Shown here piece after piece: positions 9,615-19,085 of a stretch of DNA of 64,000 nt (positions are counted from its first letter, which is position 1; every line of letters begins with the position of its first letter). This DNA is from PALG01 sp964495885 (GTDB lineage: Bacteria > Bacteroidota > Bacteroidia > Flavobacteriales > Flavobacteriaceae), in contig CAZBWO010000010.1 in the NCBI GenBank assembly GCA_964495885.1, positions 58,699 to 122,698 on the forward strand, given 5' to 3'. Both the position numbers and the translations under genes were made by a program. The notes beneath the pieces were generated by a model that was not told where the DNA came from, searched no databases, and worked only from the letters and a program-made list of their open reading frames with translations.

Positions 9615-10915
9615 TGCACCAAATCATTGGCATTTTTCCTATCATAAGGTGCATTGGGTAAGCATTCTTTTAAAAAAATAGTTCGTTGTGCTACGACGGC
9701 CTGCTCAAAAGAACTGTCTACTTTTTTCACCCCTTCAAGATATACTAGGCTTTTCAATAGTTTCTGAACGATAATAGGGTCATGGGTTACATAACTCCTA
9801 AGCGATGAAAATACATATTGTAGGAGCTCCTCAAAAGTTACCGCATTAATTTTGGCAACTACTAATTGCTCATCAACAATAAAATAAGCATCTTCTTTTT
9901 TCATTCGTAGGGCAAACAATTCTGTAAGGTAGTCTATAGCATTTAGCGCCGTTCCTGGGTCATTTACGGAAGGGGACATTGCCTTGCAAATGATTTCGGT
10001 GAGTTGTTTGAAACCAAGAATGTAGTTATTGGAAACCAATTCGGAAGGATTGAAATCCAAAAAGGTAATGAATTCATCAATAGCTTCTTTTGAAAGCTCC
10101 TTCTCTGAAGCAAAAAATGGTGCTTCTTCCAATACAAAAAAACCAAAGGGAACCAATACATGAATCTTAGTATGATGTTTCTGGCAGAAGGCAATGAGTT
10201 CTTTTTCGGAAATATTCTGAAAATACCCAGATTTGCCAATGGTATATTGTTTCCAATCCTTAGAATTGGGCCAGCTCCCGGACTTTGAAAATTTATCCTG
10301 CTCTTTTTGAATCAATAGATTTAGCCGTTCCTTGGCTTCCGAAGAAAGTCGTACCATGATATTGTTAATCTGAATTCCTTGGGAAATAGTATGGATAAAA
10401 TATATGAAAGCCATAAAGCAGGTAACGGTAAAAACAATTCCCATGAGTACTGAAAAACCAGGAAGTTCAGACTTAGCGCTGGAAGGATTTATGGATAATA
10501 GAATTAATAAATTGTATAAGATTGTTGCAATGAAAACACCTAAAATAATCTGATGTTTTTTGTTGGAGATCAACCCTGGTAATAATCTTGGGGAAAAATT
10601 GCTGGATGCCTGACTTAGCAAAAGCATTACCATTGAAAAGCTAAACACCATCATAGATATAAGCCCGCCAATGCATACTCCTAACAATGTAAGGGCGGTG
10701 TCACCATCTTCCAAAACCAAGATAGGAAGATAGTCATGCAGTAGTTTGGTGATTCCCCATCGTTCTAGGAAAAATGCGAACAGCACCATTAAAATTCCCA
10801 GAACGGAAAAAAGGGTTGGATAAAAAGCAATCTTGCTTGAAATTCTTAGCAGATAAAGTTTAAATGGAATTTTCAACCTAAAATATTTCTTTAAAGTTAC
10901 ATCAAGTCCTCCCAT
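9605..10915 (-). CDS. DUF2254 membrane protein
   Basis: A 436-residue protein with four hydrophobic segments in its first half (for example YPTLFSVLGILMVLFAFFLERWG, LTLLGVCIGGLISMMVFSFSMVML) and a soluble C-terminal half. The stretch SQASSNFSPRLLPGLI followed by AMSPSVNDPGTALNAIDYL is characteristic of DUF2254. No biochemical role is established for the family. Start at 10915 is the longest ATG and reads naturally into a basic leader. It is divergent from hsp20 across 172 bases. Confidence 0.8.
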   Translation of the reverse strand: MGGLDVTLKKYFRLKIPFKLYLLRISSKIAFYPTLFSVLGILMVLFAFFLERWGITKLLHDYLPILVLEDGDTALTLLGVCIGGLISMMVFSFSMVMLLLSQASSNFSPRLLPGLISNKKHQIILGVFIATILYNLLILLSINPSSAKSELPGFSVLMGIVFTVTCFMAFIYFIHTISQGIQINNIMVRLSSEAKERLNLLIQKEQDKFSKSGSWPNSKDWKQYTIGKSGYFQNISEKELIAFCQKHHTKIHVLVPFGFFVLEEAPFFASEKELSKEAIDEFITFLDFNPSELVSNNYILGFKQLTEIICKAMSPSVNDPGTALNAIDYLTELFALRMKKEDAYFIVDEQLVVAKINAVTFEELLQYVFSSLRSYVTHDPIIVQKLLKSLVYLEGVKKVDSSFEQAVVAQRTIFLKECLPNAPYDRKNANDLVHQL

Positions 10916-10970
10916 TTCTATCTTAAAGAGTCTATAAAATTTGAATCATGTAAAGTGAAGTGCTCTGGAA

Positions 10971-11014
10971 TAAGACAAAAAGTCATTCCGAAACTAATGA
11001 TTTAAGACAAAAAG
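10971..11014. repeat. Twelve-base direct repeat upstream of hsp20
   Basis: TAAGACAAAAAG occurs at 10971-10982 and again at 11003-11014, start to start 32 bases (about three helical turns). It lies 74-117 bases before the hsp20 ATG, in the shared gap with DUF2254. The layout suggests a regulator binding site, but no binding protein is known from the sequence. Confidence 0.45.
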
Positions 11015-11087
11015 ACATATTTATGTGAATGGAATCCTATTTGATTAATACATACAAAATATGTCAAACGCTAAACAATAAAATACG

Positions 11088-11522
11088 ATGAAACTAGTTA
11101 AAAGAAACAACGAATGGTTCCCTTCCATTTTCAATGAGTTTTTTCCAGAAAATAGATTGGACGCCTTAAATTATGAAAGTTTTAGCACTCCTGCCGTAAA
11201 TATTCAAGAGAATTTTACGAATTTTGTAATCGAAATGGCAGTGCCTGGAGTGAAAAAGGAAAACATTGCTATAGAAATTGAGAAAGATGTACTGAAAGTC
11301 TCTACACACGTTACTTCTTCGGAAGCGTTAAAAGAAGAAAATGAAGGTACCAAATTTACCCGAAAAGAATTCAACTATACATCTTTTGAAAGATCATTTA
11401 CACTGCCTGAAACAGTAAATAAAGAAGCTGTGAAAGGTAATTATGAAGACGGAATTTTACGCATCGAGCTTCCAAAATTAGAAGAAGCAAAAGATATTAA
11501 ACGTATGGTTGAGATTTCATAA
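11088..11522 (+). CDS. Hsp20/alpha-crystallin small heat shock protein
   Basis: ATP-independent holdase that binds unfolding proteins. Residues 35-144 form the alpha-crystallin domain: PAVNIQENFTNFVIEMAVPG at the start, then RSFTLPETV and the dimer-linked YEDGILRIELPK near the end. The N-terminal arm begins MKLVKRNNEWFPSIFNEFF, typical for Bacteroidota Hsp20. Length 144 is normal. Single gene with its own upstream region containing a direct repeat and with a terminator just after it. Confidence 0.95.
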   Translation: MKLVKRNNEWFPSIFNEFFPENRLDALNYESFSTPAVNIQENFTNFVIEMAVPGVKKENIAIEIEKDVLKVSTHVTSSEALKEENEGTKFTRKEFNYTSFERSFTLPETVNKEAVKGNYEDGILRIELPKLEEAKDIKRMVEIS

Positions 11523-11550
11523 TTGAAATTAATTTGGTTAGTTAGTTGAA

Positions 11551-11588
11551 AACCGCGTGCTACTCAATCGGCATGCGGTTATTTTTTT
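11551..11588 (+). terminator. Terminator after hsp20
   Basis: AACCGCGTGC and GCATGCGGTT pair across a ten-base loop and are followed by ATTTTTTTG. The 3' part overlaps the end of the convergent rluF gene. Confidence 0.75.
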
Positions 11589-12358
11589 GTCCTTCCTCGC
11601 CTTCTACGTTTAGGCCCCTGTGAAGTTTCAAAGGATTCGTTGGTAGAATGTTTTAATGTATGCTTGAGTAGTTTTAATTCTTCCGAAGTAAGATTTCTCC
11701 ATTCCCCAATAGCAAGATTTCCCAACTCAATTTGCATAATGCGAATGCGTTTTAGTGAAACCACCTCATATCCCAAATACTCACACATTCTTCTAATTTG
11801 TCTATTCAGTCCCTGGGTGAGGATAATCCTAAAAACAAATCGGCTAACCTGTTCTACCTCGCATTTTTTGGTAATGGTATCCAAAACAGGTACACCATTG
11901 CGCATGCGCTCCAAAAACTGACGCTGAATAGGCCGATCTACTTTTACAATATATTCCTTTTCATGTTCATTGCCACTGCGCAAAATCTTATTTACGATAT
12001 CCCCATCATTGGTAAGTAACAGCAACCCTTCGCTGGGTTTATCCAACCTACCAATATAAAAAATGCGCTCTTCATGATTGATGAAGTCTATTACATTGTC
12101 CTTTACCCGTGAATCTCCTGTACAGGTAATTCCAACGGGTTTATTGAATGCTATATACACCTCATTTTTAGCGGGGGTTATTAATTTCCCTTCCACTAGC
12201 ACTTCATCACCCTGGAATACTTGATCTCCCAAAACAGCCACTTTGCCATTAAGGGTAACTTTTCCAGATTCAATAAGTGCATCTGCTTGCCTACGGGAGC
12301 AAAATCCGCTATCGCCAATGAATTTGTTGATTCTAACCGAATTTCCTTCTTGTTGCAT
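11579..12358 (-). CDS. rluF: 23S rRNA pseudouridine synthase, RluF type
   Basis: Isomerises a uridine in 23S rRNA (U2604 in E. coli). An S4 RNA-binding domain is N-terminal (INKFIGDSGFCSRRQADALI), followed by an RsuA-type catalytic domain with the nucleophile Asp in GRLDKPSEGLLLLTNDGD and the LTQGLNRQIRRMCEYLGYEV motif shared specifically with RluF. The ATG at 12358 (MQQEGNSVRINKF) is preferred to one five codons upstream. The C-terminus is a basic GPKRRRRGRTKK tail. It is divergent from the GH3 gene. Confidence 0.88.
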   Translation of the reverse strand: MQQEGNSVRINKFIGDSGFCSRRQADALIESGKVTLNGKVAVLGDQVFQGDEVLVEGKLITPAKNEVYIAFNKPVGITCTGDSRVKDNVIDFINHEERIFYIGRLDKPSEGLLLLTNDGDIVNKILRSGNEHEKEYIVKVDRPIQRQFLERMRNGVPVLDTITKKCEVEQVSRFVFRIILTQGLNRQIRRMCEYLGYEVVSLKRIRIMQIELGNLAIGEWRNLTSEELKLLKHTLKHSTNESFETSQGPKRRRRGRTKK

Positions 12359-12447
12359 ATTGCAAAGGTACATATTGATTGAAAAAGGTTAAACTTATTT
12401 TAAAGTCTCTTTTTGTGTTCCAAAAATTAGTAGTTTAAAATAAAAAC

Positions 12448-13971
12448 ATGGCACTTTTAGGATCTATCATTAAAACAGCAATCGACGTTAAAGATACCCT
12501 CACCTCAGAAACGCCGCCTGTTGAAGCACAGGAAAAAGTGCTTCGGAATATGTTGGAAACTGCAAAAAACACTGCCTTCGGAATATATTATGGCTTCTCG
12601 GATATTCTGGAATCTGAAAACATAGCCAAATCTTTTTCCGAAGCAATTCCTTTTTATGATTACCATCAAATGAAAGATCGATGGTGGTGCCAAACCCAAG
12701 ACGGAAAGGCAAATATTACTTGGCCCGGGAAACCTAACTATTTTGCATTAAGTAGTGGAACCACTGGAAAGAAAAGCAAAAGAATACCGGTTACCGATGA
12801 CATGTTGGAAGCGATAAAAACAACCGGTGTCAAACAGGTAAGTGCACTGGCCAATTTCGATTTGCCTTCCACTTTTTTTGAAAAGGAAATCATGATGTTG
12901 GGAAGCTCTACAAATTTGAATGAAAGGGATGAATTCAAGGAAGGTGAAATAAGCGGTATCAGTGCCAGTAATATTCCTTTTTGGTTTCAAGGCTATTATA
13001 AGCCTGGAGAGGAAATTGCTAAAATAGATGACTGGGATGAACGTGTGCAAACTATAGCCAAGAATGCCAAACAATGGGACATTGGCGCATTGAGTGGTAT
13101 TCCATCTTGGATGGAATTAATGCTAAAGGAAGTTATCAAACATCATGAAGTAGCGAACATTCACGAAATATGGCCCAACTTACAAGTGTATACAAGTGGG
13201 GGAGTAGCTTTTCAGCCATACGAAAAAAGCTTCAACCAGTTATTGGGAAAACCCATTACAGTAATTGACACTTATTTAGCGAGTGAAGGATTTTTGGCAT
13301 TTCAGCGTAGGCCAGATACTGCTTCCATGTCTTTGGTTACAGATAATGGAATCTACTTTGAATTCGTCCCTTTTGAACCAGATTATATTAAAGAAGATGG
13401 ATCCTTAACAAACGATGCACCTGTTTTAACTTTGGCTGATGTTGAACCCGAAAAAGATTATGTATTGGTCATTAGCACCGTTTCTGGGGCTTGGCGTTAC
13501 CTCATAGGGGATACAATTGCTTTTACCAATGTGGAAAAGGCCGAAATAAAAATCACTGGAAGGACTAAATTTTTCTTGAATGTCGTTGGGTCGCAATTAT
13601 CGGTAAATAAAATGGAGCAAGCCATGCAGGAATTGGAAAAGGAGTTTGATATCAAGATTCCTGAATTTACGGTTTCGGCTGTAAAAATAGATGGGGAATA
13701 CCACCATCACTGGTATTTAGGTACCGATACAGGTACCAATGAAGAAACTTTAGCAAAACAGCTGGATACAATTCTTTCCGAAGCTAACAAAAACTATGGA
13801 GTGGCACGAAATAAGTCCTTACATGGGGTGAAGGTGACTACCGTTGCCCCAGAAGTTTTCCATGAATGGAGTGGTAAAAACAAGAAGAAAGGCGGACAGG
13901 TAAAAATGGAAAAAGTGATGAAGGAGGAAAAATTCAAAGAGTGGGAAGAATTTATAGCGAACTTTAACTAG
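12448..13971 (+). CDS. GH3 auxin-responsive promoter family protein
   Basis: A 507-residue member of the GH3 branch of acyl-adenylate-forming enzymes. Plant members conjugate amino acids to hormone acids; the substrate of bacterial members is unknown. The ATP-binding SSGTTGKKSKRIPVT, the DTYLASEGF segment and the late ITGRTKFFLNVVG motif show an intact adenylating fold. The N-terminus starts at the ATG at 12448 with no signal peptide, so it is cytosolic. The 3' end overlaps the convergent peptidase gene by eight bases. Confidence 0.88.
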   Translation: MALLGSIIKTAIDVKDTLTSETPPVEAQEKVLRNMLETAKNTAFGIYYGFSDILESENIAKSFSEAIPFYDYHQMKDRWWCQTQDGKANITWPGKPNYFALSSGTTGKKSKRIPVTDDMLEAIKTTGVKQVSALANFDLPSTFFEKEIMMLGSSTNLNERDEFKEGEISGISASNIPFWFQGYYKPGEEIAKIDDWDERVQTIAKNAKQWDIGALSGIPSWMELMLKEVIKHHEVANIHEIWPNLQVYTSGGVAFQPYEKSFNQLLGKPITVIDTYLASEGFLAFQRRPDTASMSLVTDNGIYFEFVPFEPDYIKEDGSLTNDAPVLTLADVEPEKDYVLVISTVSGAWRYLIGDTIAFTNVEKAEIKITGRTKFFLNVVGSQLSVNKMEQAMQELEKEFDIKIPEFTVSAVKIDGEYHHHWYLGTDTGTNEETLAKQLDTILSEANKNYGVARNKSLHGVKVTTVAPEVFHEWSGKNKKKGGQVKMEKVMKEEKFKEWEEFIANFN

Positions 13972-14515
13972 CAGCTTTATTTAGAAGTTCCATCACTTCT
14001 TCAGGGGACATATACATCTTTCTAATTCTATTTTTATACTTTTCCGACATAGAGGCATGATCTAAAATGAAGTTTTTGGTCCTTAGGATATAATGCCCCA
14101 TGCCATGGTTTAAGGCAAAGGTGTCTGCCGTTCGTTCTGCTTTTTTCATATATTTTTTGGAATACAGGTACTTAAATCCAAACAGTAACATTCCAAAACT
14201 GGAACGGTTCCGGTAATCCATGACATGACCTAATTCATGCCCTAACCATCCAATCAATACATCTTTCGGAATATTGCTTACGGTAAACTCTTCTTCTTCA
14301 ATTTGTATTTTCTCACTTATTAGAATTTGATATTCCCGCTCCTCCTTTGGTTTAAAAAAACTGGTCCAAACAGGCTGTGCCTGCATGGTTGATTTTTTAA
14401 TGTTTTTCTTAAATCGAAACTGAATGTAGGTTTCTGAAAGTTCTGGGAAATAGGAAAGTGCTTTTTCTACCTCCTTTTTAATAGTTGATGGATAACGTTT
14501 GTTTTTTAGTACCAT
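13964..14515 (-). CDS. Small zinc metallopeptidase-like protein (HELGH)
   Basis: A 183-residue protein with the gluzincin motif HELGH at residues 93-97 (GWLGHELGHVMDYRN) and a later RTADTFALNHG, which would supply the third zinc-ligand region as in M48-like peptidases. There is no signal peptide and no obvious membrane segment except a weakly hydrophobic FGMLLFGFKYL. The family could not be named more closely. It is convergent with GH3 and followed on the same strand by glpQ, whose stop lies 69 bases away upstream in gene order. Confidence 0.65.
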   Translation of the reverse strand: MVLKNKRYPSTIKKEVEKALSYFPELSETYIQFRFKKNIKKSTMQAQPVWTSFFKPKEEREYQILISEKIQIEEEEFTVSNIPKDVLIGWLGHELGHVMDYRNRSSFGMLLFGFKYLYSKKYMKKAERTADTFALNHGMGHYILRTKNFILDHASMSEKYKNRIRKMYMSPEEVMELLNKAAS

Positions 14516-14584
14516 ACCAAATAAAGTACTAATTTAAGGAGGGATAGGCTGTTAATGCGATGGTAAATTTTTCAGAAAGGAACC

Positions 14585-15535
14585 CTAACGTTGTTTAAGA
14601 AAATCCAGCACCAGGTCGGGGTGGTCTGTAAAAGCACCATCCACTTTGTATTCAAAAAATACCTGTTCCATTAAGTCCTTGAAAGATGCCGCATCACCCA
14701 ATTGGTCCTTTCTAAGTGTGTATAAGTGTACGGGGAGACCGTGGGCCTTCGCCAAGTTCATTAGTTTGCCATCGTCCAATAATTTATACCAGGGACCTAA
14801 ACCGTCTGCATAGGTAGCAAATTGTGGAATTTCCTGAATCTCATGTTCAAACTCCATGAGTTGTACCAAGAATAGCCCAGATTTTAATTCTTCCCTAATC
14901 CGTTTTAATTCAACTGCATCAAAGCATTGCAGGATACACAAATCTTCCTTGGTTGTATATCCATATTGGCTTAAAATGTCCAATACAATCTTTGAAATAT
15001 CGTAGCCTTCATTTTGGTGGAAGGAAGGATTTTTAATTTCAGGATAAATGCCTATTGTATGTCCCGTACTTTTGTTAAGCCCTTGAATAAGTTCAATTTC
15101 TTCGGAAAGTGAATGCAATCCGAAGCGTGATGCTCCCTTCGGAAATCGGTCTGGAAATACCGCCTTTCCCGTAAGTGAATCAAAACGTTCCACCACCCGA
15201 AGCTTTTTTAGTTCTCCAAAAGTAAAATCTATTACGTAATACCTACCATCTTCACGGGCCCGTTCTGGAAATACAGAGGCGACATTGGTAACACTTTCCA
15301 AATGAATATCGTGGATTACAATGGGGACACTATCCTTGCTTAAAACCAAATCCTGCTCTAAATAATCGGGTTGCATAGCATAGGCCATGGCTTTTGCTGC
15401 CAGTGTGTGTTCTGGGAGATAGCCGGAAGCTCCGCGATGAGCAATGATTGTTTTGTGTTCCACAGGTTGTTTTTTGGAAGGGGATTGACATCCCCATAAA
15501 ATTAAAAATACAAAAAGAAAAGATGTGGTTCTCAT
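14585..15535 (-). CDS. glpQ: Glycerophosphodiester phosphodiesterase lipoprotein
   Basis: Hydrolyses glycerophosphodiesters to glycerol-3-phosphate and alcohol at the cell envelope. The lipobox LWGC puts the lipidated Cys at residue 16. The GDPD signature HRGASGYLPEHT starts at His33, with EQDLVLSKDSVPIVIHD downstream carrying metal and catalytic residues. Length 316 is typical of periplasmic GlpQ. Its ATG overlaps the uvrB stop as ATGA (15532-15535), so it is translated with uvrB although the two functions are unrelated. Confidence 0.93.
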   Translation of the reverse strand: MRTTSFLFVFLILWGCQSPSKKQPVEHKTIIAHRGASGYLPEHTLAAKAMAYAMQPDYLEQDLVLSKDSVPIVIHDIHLESVTNVASVFPERAREDGRYYVIDFTFGELKKLRVVERFDSLTGKAVFPDRFPKGASRFGLHSLSEEIELIQGLNKSTGHTIGIYPEIKNPSFHQNEGYDISKIVLDILSQYGYTTKEDLCILQCFDAVELKRIREELKSGLFLVQLMEFEHEIQEIPQFATYADGLGPWYKLLDDGKLMNLAKAHGLPVHLYTLRKDQLGDAASFKDLMEQVFFEYKVDGAFTDHPDLVLDFLKQR

Positions 15536-17532
15536 TCCATTTCTGCTAATTGCTGTTGCAGTTTTTTTATTTTATCCCGAAGTTTCGCCGCCATCATAAA
15601 GTCTAACTCCTTTGCAGATTGCTCCATTGCTTTTCGGGTGTCCCGTACTTTCTTTTCCAATTGTGCTTTGGAGAGGTATTGCTCGGGTTCTTCGGCGGCT
15701 AAGGTTTCCGCAGTGTCAAAAGTAAAAGCTTGGGTTTTTTGCTTGGTCAATGCGTTTTCCAACGATTTTTTGATTGCCTTTGGAGTAATATTGTGTTCTT
15801 GGTTATAGGTAATTTGCTTGCTTCTTCTGTATTCAGTTTCATCAATCGTCTGCTGCATACTTTTAGTAATTTTGTCCGCATACATAATCGCCTTTCCATT
15901 AATGTGCCTTGCCGCCCTTCCCACCGTTTGGGTGAGGGAACGGTTGCTTCGCAAAAATCCTTCCTTATCAGCATCCAAAATGGCAACCAACGAAACTTCA
16001 GGAAGGTCTAATCCTTCCCTTAACAGATTCACTCCTACCAATACATCAAACAATCCCAATCGTAAATCCTGCATAATTTCAACGCGTTCCAAAGTATCTA
16101 CATCACTATGAATATAGCGACACCTAACTTGGATTCTCGTAAGGTATTTTGTAAGCTCTTCTGCCATGCGTTTGGTTAGGGTGGTGACCAATACCCGTTC
16201 ATCTTTTTCAACCCGTTGCTGAATTTCCTCCAACAAGTCATCAATTTGATTGAGGCTGGGTCTAACTTCAATAGGTGGGTCTAACAATCCGGTAGGCCTA
16301 ATGACCTGTTCCACGTAGACACCACCACTTTTTTCCAATTCATAATCGGCGGGGGTAGCACTTACATAAATCACTTGGTTTTGCAGGGCTTCAAATTCTT
16401 CAAACTTCAAAGGACGGTTATCCAAGGCAGCTGGTAATCGAAACCCATATTCCACTAAGTTTTCCTTTCTACTTCGGTCTCCACCATACATGGCAGAAAC
16501 CTGCGGAATAGACACATGACTTTCATCCACGAACATTAAGTAATCATCTGGAAAATAATCCAAAAGGCAGAAAGGACGGGTTCCCGGAAGTCTACGGTCT
16601 AGGTATCTGGAATAATTTTCAATACCGCTACAATACCCTAATTCCTTAATCATTTCTAGGTCGAAGTTTGTTCGCTCCTCCAAACGTTTTGCTTCCAGAT
16701 GCTTTCCTATTTCCTTGAAATAGTCTAACTGTTTCAGCAGGTCATCCTGAATATCCTTAATCGCCATTTGCAGTACTTCTGGGGAAGTCACAAACATATT
16801 GGCGGGGTAAATATTCAGTCGGTCGTAAGTTTCAATCAGTTCATTCGTAAGCGGATCAAACGCTTCAATTTCTTCAATTTCATCGCCAAAGAAGTGAATT
16901 CTGAAGGCATTATCGGCATAACCTGGATAGACATCCACCGTATCGCCTTTAATTCGGAAACGGCCATTATGGAAATCATGTTCGGTACGTGCATAAAGTC
17001 CTTGTACCAATTGATGCAACAGTTTGGTTCGTGAAAGGATTTGCCCTTTTTCAATCCGAATAACATTTTTCTGAAATTCCACTGGGTTTCCAATACCGTA
17101 CAAACAGGAAACCGAAGCCACTACAATCACATCCCTTCTACCCGAAAGTAGGGAAGAGGTGGTACTTAATCGTAGTTTTTCAATTTCTTCATTGATAGAA
17201 AGATCCTTTTCAATGTAAGTGCCACTGGTGGGGATGTAGGCTTCCGGCTGATAATAATCATAATAAGACACAAAATATTCTACAGCGTTATTCGGAAAAA
17301 ACTGTTTGAACTCACTATACAATTGAGCGGCCAAGGTCTTATTGTGGGCCAGGACTAAAGTAGGTTTTTGCACGGCTTCCACCACATTGGCCATGGTAAA
17401 GGTTTTACCACTTCCGGTCACCCCCAAAAGGGTTTGGTATCTTTCGCTTTCATTCAGCCCGGAAACCAATTGCCGTATGGCTTCGGGTTGATCGCCCGTA
17501 GGGGAAAAATCACTTACAATTTGGAATTTCAT
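15532..17532 (-). CDS. uvrB: Excinuclease ABC subunit B
   Basis: DNA helicase-like subunit of nucleotide excision repair that verifies damage and recruits UvrC. Walker A is GVTGSGKT at residues 37-44, the beta-hairpin region is YVSYYDYYQPEAY, the DEAD-like box is MFVDESH, and helicase motif VI is QTVGRAARH. The UVR motif at the C-terminus (LEKKVRDTRKAMEQSAKELDF) contacts UvrC. Length 666 matches the family. First gene of a two-gene unit with glpQ. Confidence 0.97.
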   Translation of the reverse strand: MKFQIVSDFSPTGDQPEAIRQLVSGLNESERYQTLLGVTGSGKTFTMANVVEAVQKPTLVLAHNKTLAAQLYSEFKQFFPNNAVEYFVSYYDYYQPEAYIPTSGTYIEKDLSINEEIEKLRLSTTSSLLSGRRDVIVVASVSCLYGIGNPVEFQKNVIRIEKGQILSRTKLLHQLVQGLYARTEHDFHNGRFRIKGDTVDVYPGYADNAFRIHFFGDEIEEIEAFDPLTNELIETYDRLNIYPANMFVTSPEVLQMAIKDIQDDLLKQLDYFKEIGKHLEAKRLEERTNFDLEMIKELGYCSGIENYSRYLDRRLPGTRPFCLLDYFPDDYLMFVDESHVSIPQVSAMYGGDRSRKENLVEYGFRLPAALDNRPLKFEEFEALQNQVIYVSATPADYELEKSGGVYVEQVIRPTGLLDPPIEVRPSLNQIDDLLEEIQQRVEKDERVLVTTLTKRMAEELTKYLTRIQVRCRYIHSDVDTLERVEIMQDLRLGLFDVLVGVNLLREGLDLPEVSLVAILDADKEGFLRSNRSLTQTVGRAARHINGKAIMYADKITKSMQQTIDETEYRRSKQITYNQEHNITPKAIKKSLENALTKQKTQAFTFDTAETLAAEEPEQYLSKAQLEKKVRDTRKAMEQSAKELDFMMAAKLRDKIKKLQQQLAEME

Positions 17533-17596
17533 GCCTTTTTTTCAGAGAAATACAAAGCTAATGAAATTATGGGTAGTAATCTAGGAATGGAGTTGC

Positions 17597-18037
17597 TTAA
17601 TGGTGGGGTATATCCTGCAGGAAATGATAGCGTTCTTCGGTATAATCCATCTGACAAAAATAATGGGAAAGTCCATTGGTGACCATCAAATACTGGGCTT
17701 GTGTGACTAGGTTATACCGTGCAATTTGATCGAACGTTTCTTGGGTAATCGCCACTTGAGGCGCTTTGCATTCCACAATTAAAAAGATGGACCCATCAGG
17801 TTGAAAAACCACAATATCGTATCTTTTTTTGGTACCGTGGAGTAGCAATTGCTTTTCAACATTCATGAGGGATGGAGGAAAGTTTTTTTCAAGTTTTAAA
17901 TACTGAAGCACATGTTGCCGTACCCATTCCTCTGGGGTGAGTGATACAAATTTTTTTCGGATGAAATCAAAGATCAACCGTTTGTTTTCGCTATTTTTGA
18001 AGCGGAAGGAGTACCTGGGGAAATTCAGCTGCTGCAT
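17597..18037 (-). CDS. Stand-alone type I restriction HsdR N-terminal domain protein
   Basis: About 146 residues carrying only the PD-(D/E)XK nuclease-like domain found at the start of HsdR: LTPEEWVRQHVLQYL, then RYDIVVFQPDGSIFLIVECKAP (Asp, Glu-x-Lys). No helicase or modification genes are near. Such lone domains are frequent in Bacteroidota next to holA, and their role is unknown. The ATG at 18037 (MQQLNFPRYSF) is preferred to one nine codons upstream, which would crowd the divergent holA start at 18080. Confidence 0.8.
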   Translation of the reverse strand: MQQLNFPRYSFRFKNSENKRLIFDFIRKKFVSLTPEEWVRQHVLQYLKLEKNFPPSLMNVEKQLLLHGTKKRYDIVVFQPDGSIFLIVECKAPQVAITQETFDQIARYNLVTQAQYLMVTNGLSHYFCQMDYTEERYHFLQDIPHH

Positions 18038-18079
18038 AACACAAAGTAACGTTTTCCGACGCATTTTTCATAATCCAAT

Positions 18080-19084
18080 ATGGCTTTAGAGCAAGTAAAG
18101 GAAATCATCACAGACATTCGCAATGGAAAAATAGCACCTATCTATTTTTTAATGGGGGAGGAACCCTATTACATTGACGGAATTAGTGATTTTATTGAAA
18201 ACAATTTACTTTCCGAAGAAGAAAAGGGATTCAATCAAATTGTTCTCTATGGGAGGGATGTTTCTGTGGAAGATATTATTGGCAATGCCAAGCGATACCC
18301 TATGATGGCAGAACGGCAGGTGGTTATTGTAAAGGAAGCCCAGGAACTTTCCAAAACCATTGAGAATTTATTACCCTATGCCAAGCAGCCACAGCCCAGT
18401 ACAGTTTTGGTCATCTGTTATAAATACAAAAAACTGGATGCCAGAAAATCTATTACAAAAGCTTTGAAAGAGCAGGGAGTGGTCTTTGAAAGCAAAAAAT
18501 TGTACGAAGACAAAGTCCCAGATTGGATACGAAGGGTGATGTCTGGCCGTGGGTATTCCATTACGCCTAAGTCGGCTCAAATGCTCACCGAATTCTTGGG
18601 TAATGATTTGGGTAAAGTAAACAATGAGTTGGAAAAATTACAACTTATTTTGCCAAAAGGTGCAGAAATTACCCCACAGATTATTGAGGAAAACATTGGG
18701 ATTAGCAAGGATTTCAACAATTTTGAATTGCAGAATGCCATTGGAAAGAGGGATGTGAAGAAAGCTTTCGGGATTGTACAATACTTTTCTAACAACCCCA
18801 AAAACCATCCTTTGGTAATGACCGTGGCACTTCTGTATGATTTTTTCTCTAAGGTCATGTTGTACCATTCCCTTACCGATAAGTCACTAGCAGCTAAAGC
18901 ACTTGGGATCAACCCTTACTTTGTAAAAGATTACCAACAGGCCGCACAGCATTATCCCATGAAAAAGGTGAGCAAGGTCATTTCGGCCATACGTGAAACC
19001 GATGTAAAAGGAAAAGGTGTTGGTGGCGGAAGCAGCACCGATGGCGACCTACTTAAGGAATTGATTGTTTCTATTTTCGACTAA
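18080..19084 (+). CDS. holA: DNA polymerase III subunit delta
   Basis: Clamp-loader subunit that opens the sliding clamp. The order of conserved segments fits HolA: the N-terminal IYFLMGEEPYYIDGI, the mid-domain DARKSITKAL, and LTEFLGNDLGKVNNELEKL followed by the helical collar domain. Length 334 is normal. The start at 18080 is the first ATG. The convergent doxX ends two bases after this stop. Confidence 0.92.
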   Translation: MALEQVKEIITDIRNGKIAPIYFLMGEEPYYIDGISDFIENNLLSEEEKGFNQIVLYGRDVSVEDIIGNAKRYPMMAERQVVIVKEAQELSKTIENLLPYAKQPQPSTVLVICYKYKKLDARKSITKALKEQGVVFESKKLYEDKVPDWIRRVMSGRGYSITPKSAQMLTEFLGNDLGKVNNELEKLQLILPKGAEITPQIIEENIGISKDFNNFELQNAIGKRDVKKAFGIVQYFSNNPKNHPLVMTVALLYDFFSKVMLYHSLTDKSLAAKALGINPYFVKDYQQAAQHYPMKKVSKVISAIRETDVKGKGVGGGSSTDGDLLKELIVSIFD

Positions 19085-19085
19085 C

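Noticed and set aside
17597..18037. Type I restriction system
   Set aside because: Only an HsdR N-terminal domain is present; no HsdM, HsdS or helicase lies nearby.
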